A DNA stretch of 64,000 bases from Danxiaibacter flavus (GCF_041060425.1 NZ_JAULBC010000011.1:62001-126000), one strand, 5' to 3'; shown: positions 33,810 to 41,452, counted from the first letter of the stretch. A program made the numbers and translations. Notes: generated by a model from the sequence alone, not told the origin.

Positions 33810-33851
33810 TTTTTTCGTCCACTGTGACGAAAACTAAATTTACAAACTGAA

Positions 33852-34373
33852 TTATGCTACACCGTTTACACCCAAGTCGTAGAACTTCTTTGTCGCCAAA
33901 TTAATCTTGAAATTAAAATAACAATTTCCTCCGTCGGCAACAAGTAAAATATTAGTCTTCCAATTCTTATTGTCCCAAGTGTAGCAGAAGCAATTTACCC
34001 AAACTTCTTTTTCGCCTTTTTTATTTGTCACAGCAATTAGCTGTTTTCGGTAATTATTTTTATTTAGGTCAATGCTCCATTCTTTATGGTCTTTGTCTAA
34101 CGAGTTATTGTAATTAGTCACACAAGCTATCAGTAAACTGTCAATGTCATAAATATCGTTCTGTGTCAAACTTGTTGGATTAAAAGTATTGTCAAAAGGA
34201 TAGTTTCCTTTTTTGTCAAGTGCTATTATTGCAGTTTTTGAAGTGTCAATTTGAACAGTTATATTATTGGCTACATGGTTAATCTTTTTCGCTTGAGATT
34301 GTCCACAAGAACTTAAAGTAATTGTCAAACAAAACGCAATTGTCAAGATGTTTGTATAAGAACGTGGTGTCAT
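33852..34373 (-). CDS. Predicted lipoprotein (cassette gene)
   Basis: 173 residues from the ATG at 34373 (MTPRSYTNILTIAFCLTITLSSC, lipobox LSSC); the longer frame runs through site Y. Mature protein: 'KTAIIALDKKGNYPFDNTFNPTSLTQNDIYDIDSLL', 'KNNYRKQLIAVTNKKGEKEVWVNCFCYTWDNKNWKTNILLVADGGNCYFNFKINL'. Unknown family. The ATG is 8 bp inside the cassette. Confidence 0.7.
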   Translation of the reverse strand: MTPRSYTNILTIAFCLTITLSSCGQSQAKKINHVANNITVQIDTSKTAIIALDKKGNYPFDNTFNPTSLTQNDIYDIDSLLIACVTNYNNSLDKDHKEWSIDLNKNNYRKQLIAVTNKKGEKEVWVNCFCYTWDNKNWKTNILLVADGGNCYFNFKINLATKKFYDLGVNGVA

Positions 34374-34380
34374 TTTAAAA

Positions 34381-34590
34381 TTGCTTGCAACGGTTAAGCA
34401 TTTGTGTTTGTGGCGGAATTTGGAAAACGTCCCGCTGGGTACAAGTGCTGATTTTAGATATAATAGTTCATAGTTAATTCTACAGCTCAATTTATGACGT
34501 CCAGCCCGGAACTACAGATGATATAACGGCGAAGCTGAAGTGGAGTTATCTGTCCGCCGACATAACACAAATGCACCTGTTATAGGCAGG
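34381..34590 (-). other. attC-like site Y
   Basis: Outer core TTGCTTGCAACGG (34381-34393), gene-side core GTTATAGGCAG (34579-34589), the exact complement of the opening core of its cassette at Z (GCCTATAAC). Inner arms AGCATTTGTGTTTGTGGCGG and CCGCCGACATAACACAAATGC. Confidence 0.9.
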
Positions 34591-34667
34591 GCATTTGAGA
34601 GTTTTCGTACTATGTCGAGGTGAGTAAAGCCGTCAATTCGTTTTGAACTGACGGCTTTAAGTCTTAG

Positions 34668-34886
34668 TTACTGTTGTTCGTCCAGCCGAATAATGAGTAA
34701 TTTGTTCATTGTAGTGACTGTCACCCGTTTCTCGGGAGCAAATCCTAACTTGTCAAGCCAAACGCCACTTAGTCTGATTACAGGAACAGTAGTTTGGCTA
34801 CATTCGTTGAACCTGATGTCTGGTTGGATTTTTAAGCTTCTGACCTCTGGTCGTTTGCTTACTTTTTTCTTCTTGGGTGTTCGCAT
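34668..34886 (-). CDS. SymE-like type I toxin
   Basis: 72 residues with the SymE signature 'VPVIRLSGVWLDKLGFAPEKRVTVTTMNKLLIIRLDEQ' preceded by a basic N-terminus (MRTPKKKKVSKRPEV). SymE proteins have an AbrB-like fold and are nucleoid-condensing or RNA-targeting toxins usually repressed by an antisense RNA (SymR). Here a 17-bp inverted repeat pairs the first codons with the leader. It sits in its own cassette (Z-Y) with a recognisable promoter, so it can be expressed at any array position. Confidence 0.8.
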   Translation of the reverse strand: MRTPKKKKVSKRPEVRSLKIQPDIRFNECSQTTVPVIRLSGVWLDKLGFAPEKRVTVTTMNKLLIIRLDEQQ

Positions 34887-34941
34887 AACTTTTAGAAGAT
34901 TTTAAAAAAGTAGCCCAGCAGTGCTGCGAACACCCAAGAAG
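34869..34941 (-). promoter_or_regulatory. 17-bp inverted repeat sequestering the symE start codon
   Basis: CTTCTTGGGTGTTCGCA (34869-34885) and TGCGAACACCCAAGAAG (34925-34941) are perfect complements separated by 39 bp. On the gene strand the left arm covers codons 1-6 of symE, so the mRNA leader can fold back over the start codon. Confidence 0.8.
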
Positions 34942-35035
34942 ACTTGAGAAGTACAGGACTTTCACCTGCTCTCTGCCAGGCATATTGTCAAATAAAAATG
35001 TTGTCATTGAATTGTCTTTTGAGGTGTTCGCGGGA

Positions 35036-35065
35036 CAAATATAAGAATTTTCTTATGCAGCCAAA
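35036..35065 (-). promoter_or_regulatory. Bacteroidota-type promoter of the symE cassette
   Basis: On the minus strand, -33 TTTG (35065-35062) and -7 TATATTTG (35043-35036) are separated by 18 bp, close to the consensus. This predicts a leader of about 140 nt before symE. Confidence 0.65.
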
Positions 35066-35164
35066 TGTCCAATTGGATTTTACTTCAGTGGTTGTCACTA
35101 TGTGAACAGTTCAATAGTTTAGAGTCAGTCACGTTGGTTTTATTTTTAGAAGACTGTTGGTTAC

Positions 35165-35372
35165 GCATTGCCTATAACGTCGAGGGCTTTATGCAGTTTG
35201 GGATTAGCATTCCGTCTGCCGATGACTACTGCTGATTAAAAATACATTGTTGAAGTTATGTACAAAAGCTGATAGTTATTCGTCCGACCGAACTGAAGCT
35301 GGGATTGGCAAATGGCTGATGTTACAATGTCAAGCCCAACTTGCATAAAAACCAATGTTAGTGGCATGTGCC
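35165..35372 (-). other. attC-like site Z (first site of the array)
   Basis: Outer core GCATTGCCTATAACG (35165-35179), gene-side core GTTAGTGGCATG (35357-35368). Inner arms GGGCTTTATGCAGTTTGGG and CCCAACTTGCATAAAAACC. Loop almost identical to that of site X. Confidence 0.9.
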
Positions 35373-35375
35373 TCG

Positions 35376-35882
35376 TCATTTTTTAAGTGTTACAGGTGTT
35401 ACTGTCGCAGCAGCTTCAACCCATTCTCCTTGTTTTCTGTCTTTCCACGGTTTGTCTTCGGGCATAAAGTCGCACAACTCAATATGAACTGGCGTCGGCT
35501 CTTGCCATGTTTGTCCAACGTGTCGAAGTTCAAGAACGACAATGTCTCCTGTAATTTTTTCGCCAGAAAACCTTCGGTCAAGTTTTACAACAGCCGCTGG
35601 TGATTCATTTTGTCCTTTAATGAATTGTATAACTGTCCCACTACGCTTTGAATCTGGCGGATTTTTTAAAAATAATGGGTCATAGTCATAACCCCCTGAT
35701 AATTCTATTTTGTCACCGACTTGTAAGGGTTGTGTCAATTTAAAGTCCACTGTCTTTGTTTTTGAAATTAAAGTGTCCTTGTGCTTTTGTATTGGTTGTT
35801 GTCGAGTGTTACAGCTTACAAGAAGTGTCAAAGGCGAAATTATCAACGATGACATTGTAAGTTGGAAGTGTCTCATTTGCAT
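35376..35882 (-). CDS. Predicted lipoprotein, first cassette gene
   Basis: 168 residues from the ATG at 35882 (MQMRHFQLTMSSLIISPLTLLVSC), with a lipobox 'LLVSC'. The longer frame extends outside the cassette boundary. Mature region: 'QPLQVGDKIELSGGYDYDPLFLKNP', 'SGTVIQFIKGQNESPAAVVKLDRRFSGEKITGDIVVLELRHVGQTWQEPTPVHIELCDFMPEDKPW', a beta-rich domain of unknown family. The cassette opens at 35884-35892 (GCCACTAAC), the complement of its closing core. Confidence 0.7.
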   Translation of the reverse strand: MQMRHFQLTMSSLIISPLTLLVSCNTRQQPIQKHKDTLISKTKTVDFKLTQPLQVGDKIELSGGYDYDPLFLKNPPDSKRSGTVIQFIKGQNESPAAVVKLDRRFSGEKITGDIVVLELRHVGQTWQEPTPVHIELCDFMPEDKPWKDRKQGEWVEAAATVTPVTLKK

Positions 35883-35883
35883 T

Positions 35884-35892
35884 GCCACTAAC
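35884..35892 (-). other. Array leading-edge junction (possible attI/cassette boundary)
   Basis: GCCACTAAC here is complementary to the gene-side core of site Z (GTTAGTGGC). No attC-like arms lie to its right, so this is the proximal end of the array. The adjoining 35893-36100 would be the attI equivalent; no integrase gene follows. Confidence 0.6.
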
Positions 35893-36125
35893 ACGTAAAT
35901 TTCTGCTATTATACGCAATATCGGCTTTAAAAAATACATTAGTACTCAATAACTTATAATTATACTTTTTGTATTGTTATTGCGCCAATCATTTTTAGAA
36001 TGTATTTTTTTTCTTCGGAAGGCGTCGCGACGGGTTATTATAAATTTCGCTTTGAAATAGACTTCCCAGGTATAATATCTAAGCCTCCATGATGTTTATC
36101 TTAAGGGCTAACGACATGAATTTTC

Positions 36126-36290
36126 AATGCTCCGCCATCTCACTCACAGGGTATGCAGGCAAGGATTGAATATTATTTCTAAAAATGGCAAAAAAAATGA
36201 TCTGACCAAATTAAATTCTTTACACAAGCCGTGATAAAACCAAAAATTATTGGTCAATATAAATTTTCAAATATGGTATTGCCCACCCTA
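36126..36290. repeat. Segment related to 22501-22590
   Basis: 'GCTCCGCCA.CTC..CACAG' followed by 'CAGG(G)CAAGGATT' and an A-rich stretch occur in the same order at 22505-22570. The remaining sequence of 35893-36890 shows no gene I can support. Confidence 0.5.
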
Positions 36291-36392
36291 AACGCAAAGA
36301 CCGCCTCTCGGCAGCTATTTGCTTATGTGGCATCACAACGAGGATAACTTGATCATCCGGATATCTCCCGGGTTTGTTTTTATTTGTATCCC

Positions 36393-36560
36393 TTGCTGGT
36401 CGACATGTCAGCGCAGTGGATGTTTACCTACAGATAAAACAGGATTTTAATCCCACCGCGCCAATTGTGTGCAGGGCTTTACGAAATAGGAAATGACAGT
36501 AAAATTTATGATAATAAATCCGTTCGATTGCGAGCGTTGCGAAGGCCTCTTGACATATGT
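36393..36560 (+). repeat. Dispersed ~180-bp repeat, copy 2 (diverged hairpin)
   Basis: 'GACATGTCAGCGCAGtGgAT', 'GATTTTAATCCCACC' and 'CGTTCGATTGcGAGCG' match copies 1 and 3 in order. The hairpin is decayed. Confidence 0.55.
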
Positions 36561-36890
36561 TTATTTCAAGACTTAACTGAAAATGAAACTTTTTATCGTA
36601 TAGCTATAAACCATCATGCCTAAGCATATAATACGTCTGAGCTTGCAATGCCTGGAAGCTTATTCTGGCTGTCAGTTTAACTGTTCTGGTACCTGGGACA
36701 TAGAAGCTGACAAATCGCTCGTCAACGCAATATTTTAATTTATATACGTTACACGACACAGAAAAACGCTGGCGTACTAGCATTAGTAAGGGCGCTTCTT
36801 TATTTCGCATTTCGAAAGCACTTTTCCCGATTTTACAAATCATTTTCCTGTGAACAAGGATCTTTGCATCGCTAATCTTGGAGAATACAA

Positions 36891-39062
36891 ATGCTTAGAT
36901 CACTTTTCCGGTTTGCCCTTGCAGCCGTACCCCTTGTTGTTCACGCACAACAATCAAATGATAGTCTCAAATTTCATGTATTAAAGGAAGTTAACATTTC
37001 AACTATTAGAACAGTTCGTGGAACTGGTCACATGCCTGAGATGAAAGAATGTGTTATATATGCTGGTAAGAAAAATGAAGTTATTGTTGTAGACAGTCTG
37101 GATGCTAATAAGGCGGTTAATAATACCCGGCAGATATTGGGCCGTATTCCGGGATTAAATATTGTAGAAACAGAGAGCGCCGGTTTTACTGCAAATGGTA
37201 TTGCTACGCGCGGATTAAATCCGTCTCAAAGTATTGAGATGAACACAAGACAGAACGGCTATAACATCAGTGGAGATATCTACGGATACAATGAAGCTTA
37301 TTACCTGCCACCTATGGAGGCGGTAAGCCGCATTGAAATGGTTCGCGGTGCTTCTTCCCTTCAATTCGGTTCACAATTTGGCGGCCTGGTAAACTACGTC
37401 ATTGAGGATGCTCCGCTAAACAAAAAAATTCAGTTTAAGACTTCACAAACAGGAGGTAGCTATGGCCTGTTTAATTCTTTTAACTCAGTTGGCGGAACTA
37501 TTGGTAAATGGAATTATTATGGGTTTGTACAATACCGCACCATGCAGGGATGGCGTGCCAATAGTGAGCAGCAGCAGTTTTCCGGTTTCGGACGTATTCA
37601 GTATAATGCATCTTCAAAACTCAGTATAGGTGTTGAATATACCTTATTGCGTAACAGGGTAAGGATGCCGGGTGGTTTAACAGACAGCTTATTTAATGTT
37701 GATCCGCGGGCATCATACAGGTCGCGCAATTGGATAAAAAGCCCCTGGAATGTAGTTGCTGCTTACCTTAACTATAATATTTCGCCGGCTACATCTTTAA
37801 GTATAAAATCTGCCTACCTGGTCAGCAACCGCCAGTTGGTTTGGCGCAATGAAGATGGCGGCGCTGGAGCCATTGACACAATTGATGCTGCAACCGGGCA
37901 ATATGCACCTCGTGAGGTTGAAAAAGAATTTATGAACAACAGTACCACGGAAGTGCGTATGTTACATCAGTATAGCCTTGGTAAAATGAACAATACACTT
38001 GCCGGAGGTTTGCGTTACAGTTATGCCTGGTTTAAAAGACGGGGCGGGGGAGAAGGCACAACCGGCAGCGATTTTGATTTGAGTACTACAGGCGATTTTG
38101 AATATGCGCTTGATTATTCTACGACCAACATTGCTCCTTTTATTGAAAATATTTTCAGGATCAACAGGCGCCTGACCATTACTCCGGGGTTCCGTTTTGA
38201 ATATCTTAAAAGTTCGGTAAACGGGTATGTTACTGATAGCATGAAACTCTATTCCAATGATTACAGAACACGTACCTTCCCATTACTGGGGATTGGTACA
38301 GAATACAAAACCGGCCGCTTCACGAATGTGTATGCCAACATTAGCCAGGCATACCGGCCAATTGAATACGGACAGCTAACGCCAATCGGGGTAACGTCTA
38401 AAATAGATCCCAACATGAAAGATGCCTCAGGTTATAATGCCGATCTTGGTTTCAGAGGCACAATCAAAAACTATCTCAACTTTGATCTTGGCCTGTTTTA
38501 TATGGCCTATAATAACCGGATCGGTACGGTTTTAATGACTGATGAAAATGGAAAACAATATACTTACCGCACCAATATAGCCAACAGTGTGCATAAAGGA
38601 ATCGAAAGTTATATTGAGTTCAACATATTGAAGTTTCTCAATCCCGAATCTAAAAAAGGATTAAGCATTTTTAACTCGTTTGGTTATACTGATGCCCGTT
38701 ATACTTCGGGTGAATATAAAGGCAACAGGGTGGAGGCTTCCGCAAAATATATCAATCGGGCAGGGCTTATTTATAACGACCGTAAGTTCTCAACAACATT
38801 CCAGATGAGCAATACCGGCGACGCTTATGGTGATGCTTCTAATGTGAAGCTTAGTGATGATCCGGTGGCTGGATATATTCCTGCTTATACCATCTTTGAC
38901 TTAAGCGCTACATATAAACTAAACAAATTTGCCGTAAAAGCAGGCGTGAATAATATTGCAGACAAAGCCTACTTTACCCGCCGTACGGACGAATATCCAG
39001 GTCCGGGCATCCTTCCGGCAGTTGGCAGAAGCTTTTACCTGGGTATAAGCGCAAAATTATAA
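36891..39062 (+). CDS. TonB-dependent outer-membrane receptor, FecA-like
   Basis: 723 residues with a signal peptide (1-19, ending 'VVHAQ'). Plug domain about 75-195: 'NTRQILGRIPGLNIVETESAGFTANGIATRGLNPSQSIEMNTRQNG', 'GYNEAYYLPPMEAVSRIEMVRGASSLQFGSQFGGLVNYV'. A 22-strand-type barrel follows to the C-terminal 'GRSFYLGISAKL' with a terminal aromatic strand. It lacks the carboxypeptidase-like N-terminal domain of SusC proteins and resembles iron-chelate receptors. No sigma/anti-sigma pair is adjacent, so regulation is unclear. Confidence 0.9.
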   Translation: MLRSLFRFALAAVPLVVHAQQSNDSLKFHVLKEVNISTIRTVRGTGHMPEMKECVIYAGKKNEVIVVDSLDANKAVNNTRQILGRIPGLNIVETESAGFTANGIATRGLNPSQSIEMNTRQNGYNISGDIYGYNEAYYLPPMEAVSRIEMVRGASSLQFGSQFGGLVNYVIEDAPLNKKIQFKTSQTGGSYGLFNSFNSVGGTIGKWNYYGFVQYRTMQGWRANSEQQQFSGFGRIQYNASSKLSIGVEYTLLRNRVRMPGGLTDSLFNVDPRASYRSRNWIKSPWNVVAAYLNYNISPATSLSIKSAYLVSNRQLVWRNEDGGAGAIDTIDAATGQYAPREVEKEFMNNSTTEVRMLHQYSLGKMNNTLAGGLRYSYAWFKRRGGGEGTTGSDFDLSTTGDFEYALDYSTTNIAPFIENIFRINRRLTITPGFRFEYLKSSVNGYVTDSMKLYSNDYRTRTFPLLGIGTEYKTGRFTNVYANISQAYRPIEYGQLTPIGVTSKIDPNMKDASGYNADLGFRGTIKNYLNFDLGLFYMAYNNRIGTVLMTDENGKQYTYRTNIANSVHKGIESYIEFNILKFLNPESKKGLSIFNSFGYTDARYTSGEYKGNRVEASAKYINRAGLIYNDRKFSTTFQMSNTGDAYGDASNVKLSDDPVAGYIPAYTIFDLSATYKLNKFAVKAGVNNIADKAYFTRRTDEYPGPGILPAVGRSFYLGISAKL

Positions 39063-39164
39063 GGTTCGTTACCAGCATTGGCTCTATCTATAACGAGAAC
39101 TTCTTCACAAGCCTTGTTCGCCTTGTGAGGTGCCCGGGGATATGAGACCAGAGGAAGACTCATA

Positions 39165-39317
39165 CTGGCCGGCATGTCAGCGCAGCGCATATCGACCTGC
39201 AAATAAAAAGGGATTTTCATCCTGCCACGCCTCTAGTGAAGCGCTGGACTTTGCAAGATAGGAAAGTCAATAAAAGTTTATAATAGCAAAGCCGCTTGAT
39301 TGGGAGATCGGCTTTGT
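39165..39317 (+). repeat. Dispersed ~180-bp repeat, copy 3, with terminator hairpin
   Basis: Matches copies 1 and 2 ('GGCATGTCAGCGCAGCGCAT', 'GGGATTTTCATCCTGCC'), includes 'GGACTTTGCaaGATaGGA' as in the 150-bp repeats, and ends with AAAGCCGCTT...gATCGGCTTT (39288-39315) plus a T tract. Probable terminator of the TonB receptor gene. Confidence 0.6.
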
Positions 39318-39360
39318 TATTTTGCCGACGAAGGGTTGTTGAATGGAAAGTGATTCGACA

Positions 39361-39396
39361 TAAGATGTCCTACACTTGCAAGTGTAGGACATCTTA
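39361..39396. repeat. Perfect 36-bp palindrome
   Basis: TAAGATGTCCTACACTTG followed at once by its exact complement. Related to the 38-bp palindrome at 40327-40364; both are preceded by 'GATTCGA'. Confidence 0.85.
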
Positions 39397-39470
39397 TTTG
39401 ATTAAGGAAGGTTCGCAGGTGTTGCTCCGTAGGAGCATCCGGTTTGTAGAGACAGCAAAATGTATAAAAC

Positions 39471-39505
39471 AAAGCCGCCCGGTTGTGAGAGCGGCTTTGT
39501 GCTTC
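39471..39505 (+). terminator. Terminator-like hairpin
   Basis: AAAGCCGCCC...GAGCGGCTTT with T-rich 3' flank, the same hairpin family as at 7250 and 39288. Confidence 0.6.
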
Positions 39506-39700
39506 TTTATCCCGCGCAGTCCCTTCCTGGGAGATATATAGTTCCTGTTTAGCCTGCCGCACAAGTATGCATTGCACAAGGCCGTGCTGCATACTTGCGC
39601 CAGGTTGGGGTGGCCTTGTTACAACAATTCGGGAGTTGATTTGTTGTTACTAACTGTAAACTCAATTATTTGTTTGAATCTGTATAAATATTCGTGTTTT

Positions 39701-40246
39701 ATGAAACATTTACTCTCAATAGCCATATGTTTATTACCCCTTGTTTCAAATGCTCAATCAGGCGGATTGAATTATAAAGTTGAAGATAGATACTTGTATT
39801 ATGGAGAAGTTGTTCAGGTTGACACATCCCTAACCACTGGCGACCTGTATAAGAATAGCAAATTGTTTATTGTTAAACTGGCTTTGCCAAATATTCAAAC
39901 AACTACCGATGATGCCACGGGAGCTACTGTAGCCGTATCTGTGGAAGAGCCGGCGACTTATAAAACACAAACCGGCATTGGCAGCATACCAATGAAATTG
40001 AAATACAATATAAAAATAGAAATGAAAAACGGCCGTTACCGGTATACTTTTGACAACATCATGATCAATTATGAAGAGGATAATAAGAGTGTAGATCATC
40101 CTCTGTACGATGTTGACAAAGGAAAAGGGGGTGGCATTTTGGGGACAGGGGAAAGGAAGCGTGTACTTAAAGCGATGGATGCATTGTTTTTACGCAAAAT
40201 TGAATTGTTGAAAAATACAATGAAAACCAAGTCAGACGGCTTTTAA
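39701..40246 (+). CDS. DUF4468-type exported protein
   Basis: 181 residues from the ATG at 39701 (MKHLLSIAICLLPLVSNAQS, signal peptide); the frame upstream to 39572 is not coding. Fits DUF4468: 'YYGEVVQVDTSLTTGDLYKNSKLFIVKL', 'PMKLKYNIKIEMKNGRYRYTFDNIMINYEED' and a C-terminal helix 'RKRVLKAMDALFLRKIELLKNTM'. TBP-like fold, unknown function. Stands alone between two related palindromes. Confidence 0.8.
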   Translation: MKHLLSIAICLLPLVSNAQSGGLNYKVEDRYLYYGEVVQVDTSLTTGDLYKNSKLFIVKLALPNIQTTTDDATGATVAVSVEEPATYKTQTGIGSIPMKLKYNIKIEMKNGRYRYTFDNIMINYEEDNKSVDHPLYDVDKGKGGGILGTGERKRVLKAMDALFLRKIELLKNTMKTKSDGF

Positions 40247-40326
40247 TACCTTGAATGGTTTGGTCTTGCCGCACAGTCCGTATTGCGCAAGGCTATTGCT
40301 TCATACTTGCGCTGGGGTGAGATTCG

Positions 40327-40364
40327 ATTAGGTATCCTGCACTTTCAAGTGTAGGATACCTAAT
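40327..40364. repeat. 38-bp imperfect palindrome related to 39361
   Basis: ATTAGGTATCCTGCACTTT / CAAGTGTAGGATACCTAAT, 17 of 19 pairs. It shares the apex TCCTNCACTT.CAAGTGTAGGA with 39361 but has different stem-base bases that still pair. Lies between convergent genes. Confidence 0.8.
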
Positions 40365-40384
40365 GGCAGTTCTATCACTATCAT

Positions 40385-41452
40385 TTAATAGTGCTGAATC
40401 ATTGCAATGTGATCGTATTTTTTTAACGCCTCCGGTTCAACGAAGTCAATTTCTCCGCCGCTCTCTAAAACTTTTTGAACGGTATCATCAAATGTGTTTT
40501 TTATGAGTGGAAAGCCATAATAGAGACCACCGCCAGCTCCCGAATAATCAAAATCTTTTTCAAGGATCAGCAGCTTACCCCTGTGCAGGCGCGCCTGTTT
40601 CCATACTTCACCCATTCCCGATGATAAATGCATACTATCTGCGGCCTGTTCTACGCGACGAAGGACTGAAGTCTGACGAACCTTTTCCCAACTGGCCAGG
40701 TAAGGTGTGATCGCAGTAAGAATGCTTTCTGCGGAAGCGTGCTCATAATTACCAAAAATATAATCTATGATGGCAGACTTGTTTTTTGTCAAAGTTTTAA
40801 AATGGCCGGCCATTCGCTCATTTCCTAATACAAAAACGGGCTGGGGATCAGTATGTAAAATTAGTTCCAGGGAGTTGTCCATATGTCGCAGAAACTTTTC
40901 CATCACTTCTTCTTTTCGTTTGTGCGGATCAGAAAAGTTGGATATTTTTTCCGGCAGTTCATTTACATATGCATAAACAGTTTCCGGAGCATCAGTCACC
41001 AATTTTCTAAGCCTGCCTTCATTGCCGGCAAAGATGCAACTGTGCTTTCCGCCAAGAACAAGTACAAGGTATTGCTGCAATATCTTACGGCTACGCAGTA
41101 AATCGAGAATAGCAAATTCGTCACCCACATTTACAGTGGGTTCTACCTCCATATCCAGGTAGAACACTTTGTCAAATACCGGGGAAACATACACCGCAAC
41201 ACTTTTTTTGTGTGTACTGTAGTTCAGGTCGGAGAGCAATTTTTTCAGTTTACCGCCAACAAGCATGGCAACCTGGTGTGGATGATCTCTCCAGAGCTTT
41301 TTTTCAATCTCATCAGTAGCGCATTTAAGCTGGTGGGCAATATCACCCTTATTGCTCATTTTGGGATTGAATGGGATAATCAGTGAGATTGCGGGGCCAT
41401 AATTGGTTACCGCAAGCAGATCCGCAACACCTGCCGGAATAGACTCATTCAT
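40385..41452 (-). CDS. BaeRF-type (archaeo-eukaryotic release factor-like) protein
   Basis: 355 residues with the bacterial aeRF1-domain layout: 'AVTNYGPAISLIIPFNPKM', a middle section 'KHSCIFAGNEGRLRKLVTDAP' typical of the baeRF family, and the C-terminal eRF1_3-like 'PYLASWEKVRQTSVLRRVEQA...GMGEVWKQARLHRGKLLILEKDF'. Proposed to act on stalled ribosomes or in stress. Its neighbour cluster (Hsp20, UspA) is consistent with a stress role. Start ATG 41452. Confidence 0.7.
   Translation of the reverse strand: MNESIPAGVADLLAVTNYGPAISLIIPFNPKMSNKGDIAHQLKCATDEIEKKLWRDHPHQVAMLVGGKLKKLLSDLNYSTHKKSVAVYVSPVFDKVFYLDMEVEPTVNVGDEFAILDLLRSRKILQQYLVLVLGGKHSCIFAGNEGRLRKLVTDAPETVYAYVNELPEKISNFSDPHKRKEEVMEKFLRHMDNSLELILHTDPQPVFVLGNERMAGHFKTLTKNKSAIIDYIFGNYEHASAESILTAITPYLASWEKVRQTSVLRRVEQAADSMHLSSGMGEVWKQARLHRGKLLILEKDFDYSGAGGGLYYGFPLIKNTFDDTVQKVLESGGEIDFVEPEALKKYDHIAMIQHY

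Noticed and set aside
10008..35372. Intergenic sites as simple REP/BIME elements or terminators
   Set aside because: They have cassette-specific end complementarity, AAC/GTT cores and one site per gene interval in one orientation, which REP elements do not explain. T tracts expected for terminators are absent.
35883..35939. N-terminal extension of the first cassette lipoprotein
   Set aside because: It lies outside the cassette boundary, and the lipoprotein signal begins at the ATG at 35882.
36604..36843. 79-codon minus-strand open frame
   Set aside because: No recognisable domain, no clear start context, and located in a repeat-rich intergenic region.
35893..36890. Integrase gene remnant
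   Set aside because: I found no tyrosine-recombinase motif in any frame of this interval; any remnant is beyond recognition by eye.
39296..39592. Open frames across 39296-39541 and 39317-39592
   Set aside because: They cross the palindrome and terminator-like hairpins and look like repeat by-products.
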